In this document: positions 22,019-33,223 of the stretch, piece by piece
Layout of the letters: every line of letters starts with the position of its first letter
Numbering within the stretch: the first letter of the stretch is position 1
DNA from: Tetracentron sinense
Lineage: Eukaryota; Streptophyta; Magnoliopsida; Trochodendrales; Trochodendraceae
Direction: 5' to 3'
NCBI GenBank assembly: GCA_015143295.1
Contig: CM026556.1
Span: forward strand, 16,058,547-16,122,546
Length of the DNA: 64,000 nucleotides
Notes under the pieces: generated by a model
Seen by the model: the letters and a program-made list of their open reading frames with translations, nothing else
Databases searched by the model: none
What the model was told of the DNA's origin: nothing
Position numbers and translations under genes: made by a program

Positions 22019-24411
22019 TGTCACGCCCCAAAATACCCCCTAGGAGTTTAGGGATACTTTAGGTGTCACACTGCGTACCTATCAAACCATCCTGTAATGC
22101 ACAAGATAAAAATACAGTACTAACAACGATAATCAGAGCGCGGAAGCTATCATATATGCGGAAGCGTAAACAAATTTTCATTTCTTCTGATGATCCAAAA
22201 TAGTATTCCAAGTTAACATAAATACAAGACATGTCTAAGTCTAAGGTGGACAGGCCCACCTATCAAAATATCAAAATACACAAGACCCTCTCATACTCTC
22301 CCCTCAACAGTAGTCGAGGTATGGCCACGCATCGAGGTCTCGGTCCGCCTGAGACTGTAATGGAATAGCCGGCTCTCTCTCCTCTATATACTCTTCCTCG
22401 ATCCAAGGCTCCGGGTCAAGGGCTCCCTCAGTACCTGCCGACATGAAAGTACGGCTGAGCATGGAATACTCAGTGAGTACAAGCTACTAGCAGATCATAA
22501 CAATAATAAAACACACAATAGTAATATCATACAAGCAGTAATAGAAACATCACAAAGAAACAGTATAGTGCATGACACAATACAAGCATCCTGACGTGCG
22601 TACATGAATGCGAAAACGCCGATAAAACTCATGCTTGAAAACCCCTGTCATGTCCCGGTATGCCTCGTAGAAATCATGTATGCGTGCATGCATGAATGCA
22701 TGATCATCATCTTGTAAACCTCCATCTTGTAACTTGTGAGCCAGAGGCTAGCACCCGAATCTCCCTGGGCTGCCAACCTCCTTGATATGCAATGCACTTG
22801 TGAGCCAGAGGTTTGTACCCGAATGTCCCTGGGCTACCAACCTCCTTGTTATGCAATGCACTTGTGAGCCAGAGGTTTGTACCCGAATGTCCCTGGGCTA
22901 CCAACCTCCTTGTTATGCAATGCACTTGTGAGCCAGAGGCTAGCACCCGAATGTCCCTGGGCTACCAACCTCCTTGTTATGCAATGCACTTGTGAGCCAG
23001 AGGCTAGTACCCGAATTCTCCCTGGGCTACCAACCTCCTTGACATGCAATGTTTTCTTGTTGTTTATTATATGCACATGCTCTTGAAATCTCGGTTCATG
23101 CTATCATGCGTGCTCGTGTACGTGTCAATAGTGACAATCATGATAATGAGGATAGTCAAGACATGGCATTACAATTCAATTCATGATATGAACATGGGTA
23201 ACTTAAGTAATTTGCATAACATTTGATCAATTTATCATTTATAGGAACGCATGCATAAAACCCATCTCTATATTCTTCATTTAGATCATTTATTCATAGT
23301 TTAGGTATTTTGTCAAACACTTTCATACATTATTCCTTAGTAGTTTATCTTCTTCTTTTTAAATGCATATTTTCCATTCAATCACACAATGGTAAGTTTG
23401 TTATTTGTACAATGCCCATCCTTCATTTTCCAATCCACAACCCACACATCATACATCACACATTCAGCATCCAATCGCCATATCCAACCTCCATCCAAGC
23501 ATCCCTACCCTTTCTTTATCGTGTTTATATTTATTATAGATGACACATTTTGCAAAGAATAAAACATACTAACAAGAATCATATTTCATAAGGAGAAACC
23601 TAGATTTATTGCTAGGGTAAGTTAGTAGGGTGTACTAACCTTAGACAAGGCTTGATCCTTGGTAGAAACCTTGATTGAAGCTCCAACTTGAAAGAAGAAC
23701 ACCTTTGCTTTAAGGAGACTTGAGTTGGGGAAGAAACCCCTTTCAAAAACGTGTTTGGGTTGCTGCCCTAGCTTGGAGAATGGTTCACACACGAGCTTGA
23801 GCCTCGATTTTGAAGCAACTCGAGTTGGGGTGAGCTATGGTTCTTAAACCCCCTTTGATTTCCTTCTCAAAACCAACCCTAGGTTAGAGCTTTCTCCTCT
23901 TCTCTCTCTGTCTCTCAAAATCTCTCAAATGTTATAAGTGAGGCCTCAAAGGGTCGAGCAAACCCTTATGGGTAAGGGTTTAACACCCAAAAGACGAAAA
24001 TGCCCTTACTGAAATTTTTGCAAAAACGCGAGGACCGAGCGATCGGTGGTTATGACCGATCGATCGGTTGCCTACCGAGCGATCGGTGTTTATGACCGAT
24101 CGACCGGTCAAAAACTCACTCTCTGGAAAATTTCCCCATACAAAATTTCTGACCGTGCGATAGCTACCGATCGATCGCTGACTGGACCGAGCGATGGGTG
24201 CTCTATATGTCTGGACTGTTTTGACCATATCTTTTGACTCGCTCGTTGGATTTCGACGATTCAACTTGCGTTGGGTTCTTCTTTCGAAAACGCACATTTC
24301 TGATGTTTCGGAATTTCCGATTTCTCCCTTATTTATTAATTAGACTACGAAAACGGCCAATTAGCTACGAGAGTGCCATTCATTAAAGATGAAAAAGTCC
24401 GGGGTGCTACA
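22019..24411 (-). repeat. TekN 5' LTR (right copy)
   Basis: 2393 bp, nearly identical to 8596-10975. It carries the same five 64-bp repeats (22733-23052), the stem-loop (22454-22474) and the dyad module (about 24034-24199), where one dyad has a G change (GCGATGGG). The 13-bp length difference equals the 14-bp deletion minus a 1-bp insertion in the left copy. Confidence 0.93.
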
Positions 24412-25973
24412 AAGAACCTTTGAAGAGTTCAATGCTACTTGCAAAGATGTTCAAAAGAATTGGATTTTCTAAGTTCCGAGCATTTATGCAAAGGAAAGAA
24501 ATCCAAGATTTTCCATTGGAAAGGTATTCTTGTAGTATGGACAAAGGCTCTTCTGAGAAGAAAGGAAAGTATAAGGATTGTGCTTCATAGTGAAGCAATT
24601 GGTCATTGGATACAGGACAAATCTTTGGAAGGATTGTCCAGCTTGTATACTCATCAAGTCCAACTTAATTGTTGGAAACTCCAGCTCCTAATGCTTGGTA
24701 TGATCTTGCATAAGTGCAATAGTTGCATGTTTGTTAAGGAGAAGGAGAAATCTACGTAGAAAAAACTTCTACTTGGGAATAGGACAAAAGTTAGATGATC
24801 GTAACCATATGAATCTTCCATTAAGAGGTAGCTAACTTTATTTCACCTTCTTTGAAAACTTCAAGGAATTCCGCACTGAAATAAAGAAACAGCTAGGTAA
24901 GTCTTCCATGATTGAGAAGAGTACCTCTTAATAGAAATTTCATAATTTACTCTCATTACATCTTGTCTAAGATAATTCCCACAACAAACCATAGCATGAT
25001 GGTGTTGTTAAATCGAATTATATTGGATATGATTTGATAGAAGATGAGCATGGGATTTGTATTAGAGACATTTAATCTCTATTCCTGGATAACAAAAGAT
25101 ATTTGTAAATAGGAATATAAGTTTCCTAGTAGAGACACTGAATCTAGAATTGTTCTAGAAGCGGAAGCCCAATAGACCAATAACTATGAGAATTGATAGA
25201 GATCAACTCTCTACTTTCACTATACCTAAATAGTACACTAGAACCCACAGGTCCCAGAATCTTTAGATGGACTAACTTTTATTTTGATGAAGTAATCAAA
25301 CTATTTGATTTTCATCTAAGAATAAAAATATCATTTGTGTGCAAATTGGTTAGTGGGAACATAATTACTTTCCTGACTCTATGCAAAGATAATATTCTTT
25401 TCATTATGAATGAAGTATGAATATTATTCTTCTCTTAGATTTGATCAAGCAATTTTACAATAAAGGACAAAAACTTTGACATCATGTTTTCTTAGTCCTA
25501 AATGGTTTAGAGACAAAAGGAAAATGATATTGTTATTCTCCCAATAACAATAATGTTTTTGTGCAAGTAAGATTCCAAGAAAAGAGTTTCTACCTTTACG
25601 GGATGGAATTTGTTTCTCTTAGATATATGATATCATGAGAAAATATACTTGTACTAGACCGGATATTCATCACATGTTGATGTGATAAGATATGGGTCAG
25701 ATTAGTCCGAAGCATTGCATAATGGTAAAGCACAAGCATGTTAACTTCTGAAAATGACTGTTGGACAGTATCATTTTTGTTTAGTCTTTTAAGACTATGG
25801 TTATTGATAATAAATTTGCAAGAGTTGCAAGTGTTATTGCATCACTACAATAGTTGTGGTAAAGCAGACATGACAGACCCATACATATTAAGTTATGTCT
25901 CAATTGGTGTTTGAGAAACATCACTGAGAAGATGGGCACTACATCTAATCGGCTTAGAGTGCAAGTGGGAGAT
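24412..25973 (+). mobile_element. CopT internal region, right part, decayed copia pol
   Basis: After the AAGAA target copy the CopT internal region resumes. Fragments of copia pol are visible only piecewise, for example CTRPDI around 25653-25672 (a motif of the Ty1 RT/RNase H part). The last bases, GGCTTAGAGTGCAAGTGGGAG, are the usual end of plant Ty1/copia pol. No frame is open for more than about 100 codons. The polypurine tract is 25963-25973. Confidence 0.65.
25963..25973 (+). other. CopT polypurine tract
   Basis: AAGTGGGAGAT directly precedes the 3' LTR, the classical tract of plant Ty1/copia elements. Confidence 0.85.
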
Positions 25974-28172
25974 TGTTGGACATATATGCCCTCGAAAGCC
26001 AATAAGAGACTTTTCTATGTTGATTAGATAAGCATCATATTCACACAACCAACTATAAAGGGTATTTATATTAATTACTGTCTCATATGATGAAGACATA
26101 AAGTTCCATATGTAACATTGTAGGAAAATCATGCAAAGGTTGCGAGGAGATATGATTTTTCGGTTCCTTGTAAACCTAATATTGTTCGAAGCCTCTAGAG
26201 TACTGGTTGGGCGCCGTACTTCATCATGGCTTGCACATGTGTAGTTCTATGAGATAGTGTGATGAATCTCATTCACAGAGAGTGGTGACTCTTGACTAAT
26301 ATGTGAGTATATGTAGCAAGTACTTAATACTGAACGGGGTCCCTAGTGGATACCCTATAGAATACACTGTCAGATTGTATTAGGGTTATCCATTTGACAA
26401 ATTGTCCTTAGACCTGAGTGGTTAACATCTTCTCAGACATTTGTCTATATGGCTTTGATGTGCTAATCGGCAATGTCCAATACACAGGACTAACTCCGGG
26501 TACGTTGGGTCATGTACACAATGTTTGGAGAAGTGTGTAAACACTCAATAAGGAATCCACAACTCCTTAATTGGAGATAATGATATCAAGATGATACTTA
26601 TTGAACTGAACTGTTAAATCCAGTACTGGTGCTTTTTGGTAAAATGGTCTTTATCGAGTTGATATTTTTAATATGGAAAATAATATATAAATATATATGT
26701 CAGTTCTTTTCTAATGTTTCTTCAAAATTGTTTTGGAGGTTCAGTTCAATGAAAAAGTATCATGAGAAAGGGTTCTATTCATAAGCTAGGGACTAAGACA
26801 GTGGAATTGTTCCAATCCCGCAAGCTTACAAGTGATATCGGAATGTGGAAGGATTTATTTGTAAATATATTGTGAGATGGTACTTACAAGCAATTCTCTA
26901 CTTTCTGGAGGTTAATCACATTGTGTTAATGGACATTAATTGTGATTGGTGGAAGTCCAGGGACTTAGATAACATTTTATGATCCAAATGGAGTTTTAGG
27001 AAAGGTATTTCCTAGTAACAATGCTTCAACCAAAAAGGTGAAGTACTTGGTCCCACAACCGGAAATAGGAGATCCCTTTAGATCCCACACACAAGGACCT
27101 TCTTAAAGTATTTAATTTAATTTATAATTAAATTAATTAATTTCTCTAAGTAATCACTATATGGTATAGTGAAGCTCTAAAAGGTGGAATCACATTAGAT
27201 GTGAAGAACCAAATGGGTAGGACGCATTGGGAATTATTATAAAAGAATAATTCAAGTGACCAATAGGGGTTTGGAAACCCTTTAGGCGTGTGGAGTGGGA
27301 CCAACCTTCGGTGGGGACGCCCACTTCAAGGAGGAAATAATAATTGTTATTATTTATTTAATTAGTTTCTAATAACTAATATCCTTATTGGATAAGGTTA
27401 GTTAGTTAGTTAGAGTTAGTTACTAATTAAAGATTCCTTGTTGGACAAGGATTCTATTAGTTTATTGCTAATCAAGGAATCCTAATTGGATTAGGATAAG
27501 GAGAAGATTAGTTGGACACTAATGGATAAGGTTAGTTTCTATTAATGATTAATCCTAATTGGATTAGGAGAAATCAAGAATTAGAAACAAATTGAGGAAT
27601 CCTTATTGGATAAGGATTAGGAAACTTTGGTTGCAAGCAACCAATGAAGCCTATAAAAGGGGTGGACATCCAAGGCTTTGGATATAAGAAAATTTTCCAG
27701 AATTTTTTAGATTTGGAAAAATTTCTCCCTTCTCCTCAAACCTCACGCCCTCCCCTCTCTTTCCTTGAGGTGTACGGTCACACCCATCTCTCTCTTCTTT
27801 TGTCTTCTTGATTGGATCTTGAGGAAAAGAAAGAATTCATCTTGTTCATCAAGAAAGGTTCTTGATCAATAAAGATTAAATCTTTTATTCAAGATTCCTA
27901 GAGCTGGAAATTTGGAAGGGCTATTAGCTTCCATTAGAGAAAGCTTTAAAGGAAAAAGAAGGTTCGTGTAAATCGACAGGAGACTTGACACTTGTAAAGT
28001 TTTGCGAGTACTATTCTAACGTGGATTTGACTTAACAATTTCAAAGTCACAAAGGTGAATGTTATTCTAACCTTCATTGAATAAAATCAATTAGAATCTT
28101 AGTCAGATCTTGGGATTCGTTGTATGCCCCCCAAGAACTGTGTTTCTAAAATTAAAAAGAGGCATACTTTCA
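25974..28172 (+). repeat. CopT 3' LTR
   Basis: 2199 bp, TGTTGGACATATATG...CATACTTTCA, matching the 5' LTR with roughly 50-60 differences by eye. It has the same dyad array and TATA box, followed by the CTGCA target copy (28173-28177). Confidence 0.92.
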
Positions 28173-28467
28173 CTGCACACTCGGGTATATGGGACTATCC
28201 TAAAGGTTTTTGGGCCTTGTGGGCTTGGATTAAAGGGTTTGGGCCTATAGGCCATGGGCTTAGCTAGGGTTATGCTAGGGTTACCTAATGCTAAGGATTT
28301 TGACAAGGTGTAACCATAGTTAAGGGATTTTAACTACCCTTAGATGGGTTTTTCTAGGGTTTGACTGGAGAGGCTTACCTAGGTTGTGAGGGACTTGGTA
28401 GGGGAGGTAATCATAGTTAAGGGATTTTAACTACAGTTAGATGGGGTGTAAAAATCGGGTGCTTACA
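28173..28467 (-). repeat. TatF LTR, right part
   Basis: Continuation of the LTR cut by CopT; in sense it is the LTR start, TGTAAGCACCCGATTTTTAC at 28467. It contains the same 'tagggtt..taaccatagttaaggg' motifs as 825-1160, which supports that both pieces were once contiguous. Confidence 0.7.
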
Positions 28468-28485
28468 GCTGCCCCTCTTTGCTGG
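28468..28485 (-). other. TatF polypurine tract
   Basis: The minus strand reads CCAGCAAAGAGGGGCAGC directly before the LTR start. The purine run AAAGAGGGG next to a TGTAAGCACC LTR end fits a plus-strand primer. Confidence 0.65.
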
Positions 28486-28849
28486 AGAATGCCAAGGTTG
28501 GCGATTTGAACGACAAAGACTGGAATCATCCTATTTTTACACCGAGCTCGGATAACAGGGATGCAGAATGATGATGTGCATGCATGCAGTGCAAAAATAG
28601 TGAGTGCAATGTAGTGGTAAGGTGCTGCTGGGGAAGGGCGAGTAGTTCAGACTACTCACTGGGGATTGATGAATACAGGGATGGCATAGCCCGGAGGCGT
28701 CGGCCAGAAGGATTCGATCGAGTTTGATCGAAGAGACACACAGGGTGTCAAGAACACACAGGGTGTTGAGGGGGGTGACATGCGGGTGGTGTACACTGTA
28801 AAGGTACACACGACCCAAGTCAAGCCAAATCATCTCTCATCACTCTGAA
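28486..28849 (-). mobile_element. TatF internal region, 3' side (partial)
   Basis: In sense this is the non-coding 3' end of the internal region before the polypurine tract. It carries two direct copies of ACACACAGGGTGT (28736-28765) but no clear gene. It is cut by SireD; the exact junction lies between about 28800 and 28920. Confidence 0.5.
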
Positions 28850-29085
28850 TGTATTTACTTGTTATTCTGAGAATGTATAGGACTTATGTAAAAAGTCCTC
28901 AAAAGAATTGTAAGTTGAAAAGCTCAAAAATCATAGATTGACCATAGGAGCCTAGTACACTTTTTGAAGATCACTCTAAAGCTCTAATTAATCATAAAAT
29001 TATGATAAGAGTATAGCTAATTGACCTAGGAAATCAATCACATTCCTTTGGTCTGATTCTAGACTGAATTCAGAATTTTTACTCT

Positions 29086-29290
29086 GAATTCATCGACGAA
29101 TTCTCTCGGTAGATTGACTTCGGCGATGAAGTCATGACAGAATTTTCTCAATTCAGTTCTGCCTCTTGGTTTCGGCCACGAAATCTTTGGTTGGGTTAAA
29201 ATTTGGCGACGAAGTCATTACAGGATCTTTTATAATCCAATTTTGTCTTTTGAATTCAGCGACGAACTCAAGTGGGAACTCCACTTCGTT
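29086..29290. promoter_or_regulatory. TTCG-GCGA-CGAA motif cluster in SireD U3
   Basis: Dyads include GAATTC-ATCGAC-GAATTC (29086-29103), TGACTTC-GGCGAT-GAAGTCA (29115-29134) and TTTCG-GCCA-CGAAA (29170-29183), plus GCGACGAA repeats up to 29270. The cluster lies 100-300 bp upstream of the LTR TATA box, and the same motif recurs upstream of the env-like ORF. Confidence 0.65.
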
Positions 29291-29391
29291 GACAAAATCA
29301 TGTTTGAAACAGAAATTTTTTTATAACGGCTAGTTTGCAACGGACCCAAAAGTATTTAATTCTACCCCAATGGCACTATTGGATAAAATGC

Positions 29392-29399
29392 TATAAAAG
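29392..29399 (+). promoter_or_regulatory. TATA box of SireD LTR
   Basis: TATAAAAG about 100 bp downstream of the motif cluster and about 660 bp before the LTR end. Confidence 0.6.
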
Positions 29400-30062
29400 G
29401 AGTTCATTTATGAACTACACACAACTCTTGATCACTGCAATAACTCCTATTGATCCCTCATTCATTGCTATTGATTCTCACTTACTCTCATATTTAGAAA
29501 ATCCCCAAAAATCTCTTTTGAGCTCATTCAATTCACATTTCCTTTGACAGAATTTATTAGAGTTTGTATTTCACTCTTATCCAGCTCATTTAAGGAGCTA
29601 TCATTTCGGATTCTCAATCCAAGACTTATTTATTGAGAGTAGTCAATAATCCAAGATTCTTGCACTGAAGCTGTTGCTTCAGTTATACCAAGAGAGGATT
29701 GTGCTCTTGAGAGGTTTTCAGCTTGGCCTAAAGGAGAGCTTGTAAGGTAATATCTCGACCTATAAGAGAGATTGTAAGGGTTTGGACTTAACCTGTGAAG
29801 GAGCCAGTACGATTAAGGAATCATGGTGAATCGTCTAGCTGGAAGCTAAGGCGGGGAGTAGCCTGATTTGCTGAACCTCGAGAACAAATCTTGAGTTTGC
29901 CCTCTCCTTATCTCTTTTCTCCTTCTTTTAATATTCTATTGTTTTAGCTTGTTGCATATCTTACTTTATTCCGCTCATTGAACTTGTAGTTCATATTTTT
30001 GTTTTTAAATCTGCCTTAGACCCTATTCACCCTCCCTTTAGGATCATTTCCTGGCCAACAAT

Positions 30063-30074
30063 TGGTATCAAAGC
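30063..30074 (+). other. SireD primer-binding site
   Basis: TGGTATCAAAGC two bases after the LTR end; one mismatch to the common Met-tRNA site TGGTATCAGAGC. Confidence 0.85.
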
Positions 30075-30120
30075 CTAATACTCTAAATAGATCTAAACAA
30101 TCTGAGTAATCGATTTGATT

Positions 30121-31563
30121 ATGGCAAACAATGTTTTTGCAACAAGCCTAGGAGAAGGACAGTCCACCACTAGACCACCACTGTTTAATGGAAAAAATTA
30201 TAACTATTGGAAAACTAGGATGATATATTACATTCAAGCTCTAGATTATGAGTGTTAGAGAGTAATAGTCAATGACCCTCATCTTCCCACAAAAACTGTG
30301 GATGATGTCAAAATTCCTAAGGTAGAGGAAGAATGGAATGAAGTTGACATTAAGCTCATTCAAATCAATGCTAAAGCTATTAGGAACCTCTACTATGCCC
30401 TCAGTCCCCAAGAATTTAACAGAGTTTTTGGATGTGACTCTGGTAAAGAAATATGAGATAAACTGAAAGTCACCTATGAAGGAACTAATCAGGTTAAGGA
30501 AGAAAAGATTAGCATGCTTGTTCATAAGTATGAATTATTCAAAATGGAAAAAGAAGAATCTATCGGTGATATGTTCATCAGATTTACTAACATTTTAAAT
30601 GGTCTTAAATCTCTGGATAAAGTATATTCTAATGCAGAAAATGTGAGAAAGATTTTAAGATCATTGCCCAAGGAATGGACTCCAAAAGTAACAGCAATCC
30701 AAGGAGCTAAGGACCTCACCAAACTGCCTATGGATGAGCTGCTGGGATCTCTTATGACTCATAAAGTCATAATGAAGGATCAAATGCCTGATGAACCTAG
30801 AACCAAGAAAGGGCTGGCCCTCAAGTCTACTCAAGTTGAAATCAGTGATGAGGAAACCAGCAGTGATGATGAAGATATAGCCTTGATGGCAAGAAGGTTC
30901 AAAAGGTTCCTCAAGCATAAGAAAAACTTCAAAAAGAGACCATACAAGAATGAGTTCTCAAAAGAAGTGAACAAAGCTGAAGCTAGCAAGAAGGAACCTC
31001 TCACGTGTTATGAATGCAAGAAGCCAGGCCACATAAGGACTGACTGCCCTCAACTCAAGAAGAGTCAAAAGCACAAGAAAAAGGCTATGATGGTAACTTG
31101 GGATAACTCAGAGGGAAGCAAGTCGGAAGATTCAAGTGATGAAGAAATGGCAAATCTGTACCTCATGGCAAATGAGGATGTGGTAACTTCTTCCCCAAAT
31201 GATTCTCTCTCATATGATGAAATAAGAGAAGCATTTGATGAACTCTATACTGAATTTGGCATAATAGCTAAATTAAATAAATCTTTTAAAAAGGAAATCC
31301 ACACTCTTACACAATCATGTGAGACTTTTCAAAAAGAAAAAAGTGTGTTGGCTCTTGAAAATGAGGAATTAAGTCAGAAACTTAATGATATTCAAAATAT
31401 TCCTCATAACTCACCTTGTGAATGTGATAAGCTAAATGCTAAAGTCAAGGACTTAAACAATACTGTCCTCACATTCACTAATGGTCAAAAGATTCTAGAG
31501 AGACTTCTAGGACAACAAAGATATGTTTTTAAAAAAGCTGGACTAGGTTATAATACTCTTTAA
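30121..31563 (+). pseudogene. gag: SireD gag
   Basis: Capsid/nucleocapsid protein. The start ATG at 30121 gives MANNVFATSLGEG, then PPLFNGKNYNYWKTRM, the standard N terminus of plant copia gag (UBN2-like domain). In-frame stops at 30256-30258 (TAG) and 30454-30456 (TGA) break the first third; from 30514 the frame is open for 349 codons. It contains LRSLPKEWTPKVTAI, a basic region, one CCHC knuckle (CYECKKPGHIRTDC, near 31009-31050), an acidic serine-rich stretch and a C-terminal part rich in heptad-like Leu/Lys/Glu, probably a coiled coil. The frame ends at 31561-31563. Confidence 0.88.
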
Positions 31564-33223
31564 AAACAAAAAGAGTATCAAAACTTCTTTACAAAAGAAA
31601 GTAGTAATCTAACTCTACCATCTACTGCATTCTATAATGGTAAGATTATTAGAAAATTTTGGGTTCCAAAAGGAACACCTTCTATCTTAAAAACTAACCA
31701 TAAAGGACCAAGAATGATATGGGTTCCCAAGGGAACTAATCCTCCCAAACCAAAACCCAGATCACTTTGGGTACCATCCAAAACTGTTTGGGTATCGGGG
31801 GGAAAGTATCTTCGAGTTAGTTGAATTGGATGTGTAGGTATGCCTCAAATCAAGAACTTCCAAGACAACATGGTTCTTGGACAGGGGATGCTCAAGACAT
31901 ATAACCGGGAACAAGGATCTATTTGCATCAATCACTCCAAAGGATGGCGGTCATGTGACATTTGGAGACAATGCTGAAGGGAAGATCATCGGCATAGGTA
32001 ACATTGGTAAGACTAAATCTGTTTTTATTGAAAATGTACTACTTGTTGATGGTCTCAAACATAATCTCATCAGTATTAGCCAACTGTGACAAGGGATTAA
32101 ATGTCTCATTTAAATCAAATATTTGCATGATTAAGGATAAAGATAATCTAAATGTTTTGTTTGTAGCACATAGGAATGAAAATGTTTATACCTTAGAATT
32201 TGATGAACTGAAATCTCAAAACATGTTATGATTTTCTGCTGTAGATGAAGCAAGTTGGCTATGGCATAGGAGACTAGGACATGCTAGTATGGATCTTTTG
32301 TCTAAACTCTCTAAAAATGAATTAGTTAAAGGATTACCTAAAACTAAATGGATATGGATCTTTTTGGTCTAAATAAAGTAGCTAGCCTAGCTGGAAAACT
32401 TATGCTTTTGTTATTGTGGATGATTTTTCAAGATACTCATGGGTAATATTTCTTTCTCATAAAAATGAAGCACCTCCTCTATTTAAAAATTATTGTAAAA
32501 GAGTTCAAAATGAAAAATGTTATTCTATTAACAACATAAGAAGTGATAGAGGAGGAGAATTTAAAAATAAAGAACTTGAATCATTTTGTGATGAAAATGA
32601 TTTTAATCATAATTTTTCAGCACCTAGAACTCCACATCAAAATGGTGTAGTAGAAAGAAAGAATAGATCTCTTCAAGAAATGACTAGAACAATACTTAAT
32701 AAATTACCAAATTATTTTTGGGCTGAAGCCATTAACACTTCATGCTATGTAATTAATAGAATTGTTATAAGAAACAAACTAAATAAAACTCTCTATGAGC
32801 TTTGGAATGGAAGAATTCCTAATATAAGTTATTGTAAGGTGTATGGATGTAAATGCTTCATACTTAATGATAAAAAACATCTTAAGAAATTTGATGCTAA
32901 ATCTGTGGACGGAATCTTCTTAGGATACTCTGCTAATAGCAAAGCTTATAGAGTGTTTAATAAGAAATCATTAATTGTTGAAGAATCAATTCATGTAGTT
33001 TTTGATCAATCAAATCCTTCTAACAAAATCAATACTGATATGGATGATGAAATTGATAATCTTCCAAAAGCAATATCTAATTTAAAAATCAACAAAGAAA
33101 TAAAAATGATCAAGAAAAATAAAAATCAAGTAACAATTCCATTGAAATAGATAATGAAGAAGATATTGAAAATGAAGAATCCTATCAACTTCCTAAAGCT
33201 TGAAAATTAATAAAAGATCACAA
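31564..33223 (+). pseudogene. pol: SireD protease and integrase (broken)
   Basis: After gag the sequence, in shifting frames, carries three WVPK-type repeats (about 31659-31800). The protease active site follows near 31868-31900: LDRGCSRHITG, where DRG replaces the usual catalytic DSG. GAG-pre-integrase WLWHRRLGHASMD is at about 32257. The adjoining zinc-finger cysteines and nearby residues are missing, as the sequence jumps from KGLPKT to the MDLFG block (about 32340-32360), so an internal deletion is likely. The integrase core 32416-33150 is open: VDDFSRYSWV, RSDRGGEFKN and NGVVERKN carry the later D and E. Pol is then cut by TekE at 33224, followed after the insertion by RT. Confidence 0.85.

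Larger units (their letters stand above)
8596..24411 (-). mobile_element. TekN, Ty3/gypsy Tekay-type element
   Basis: LTRs at 8596-10975 and 22019-24411 (about 99% alike), target duplication AAGAA at 8591-8595 and 24412-24416, Met-tRNA primer site at 22003-22014 and G-rich polypurine tract at 10976-10990 define a complete minus-strand element. The order gag, protease, reverse transcriptase, RNase H, integrase and a C-terminal chromodomain-like tail is that of a chromovirus of the Tekay/Del group. It carries a solo LTR (TekB1) between protease and RT. The frame is intact apart from one nonsense codon in gag and three in pol, so it is recent but defective. Confidence 0.93.
2548..28172 (+). mobile_element. 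CopT, Ty1/copia LTR element, defective, with nested insertions
   Basis: The ends are two 2.2 kb LTRs (2548-4747 and 25974-28172) starting TGTTGGACATATATG and ending CATACTTTCA. A 5-bp target duplication CTGCA lies at 2543-2547 and 28173-28177. A Met-tRNA primer site (TGGTATCAGAGC) follows the left LTR, and the polypurine tract AAGTGGGAGAT precedes the right one, a combination typical of Ty1/copia. The internal DNA (about 5.4 kb once TekN is removed) has no open gag or pol, only remnants. It is either a decayed or a non-autonomous element. The LTR pair differs at about 50-60 sites by eye, older than TekN inside it. Confidence 0.92.
28850..30060 (+). repeat. SireD 5' LTR (left end approximate)
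   Basis: The right end is CCTGGCCAACA at 30060, just before the primer site. The left end is not resolved because no second LTR lies in the window. U3 holds a cluster of TTCGGCGACGAA-type motifs and dyads (29086-29290). A TATA box TATAAAAG lies at 29392-29399. The small ORF 29335-29547 overlaps this promoter and is probably chance. Confidence 0.6.

Noticed and set aside
24439..24759. 106-codon ORF just after TekN.
   Set aside because: It reads decayed copia internal sequence; composition and context suggest a chance frame, and no full domain is visible.
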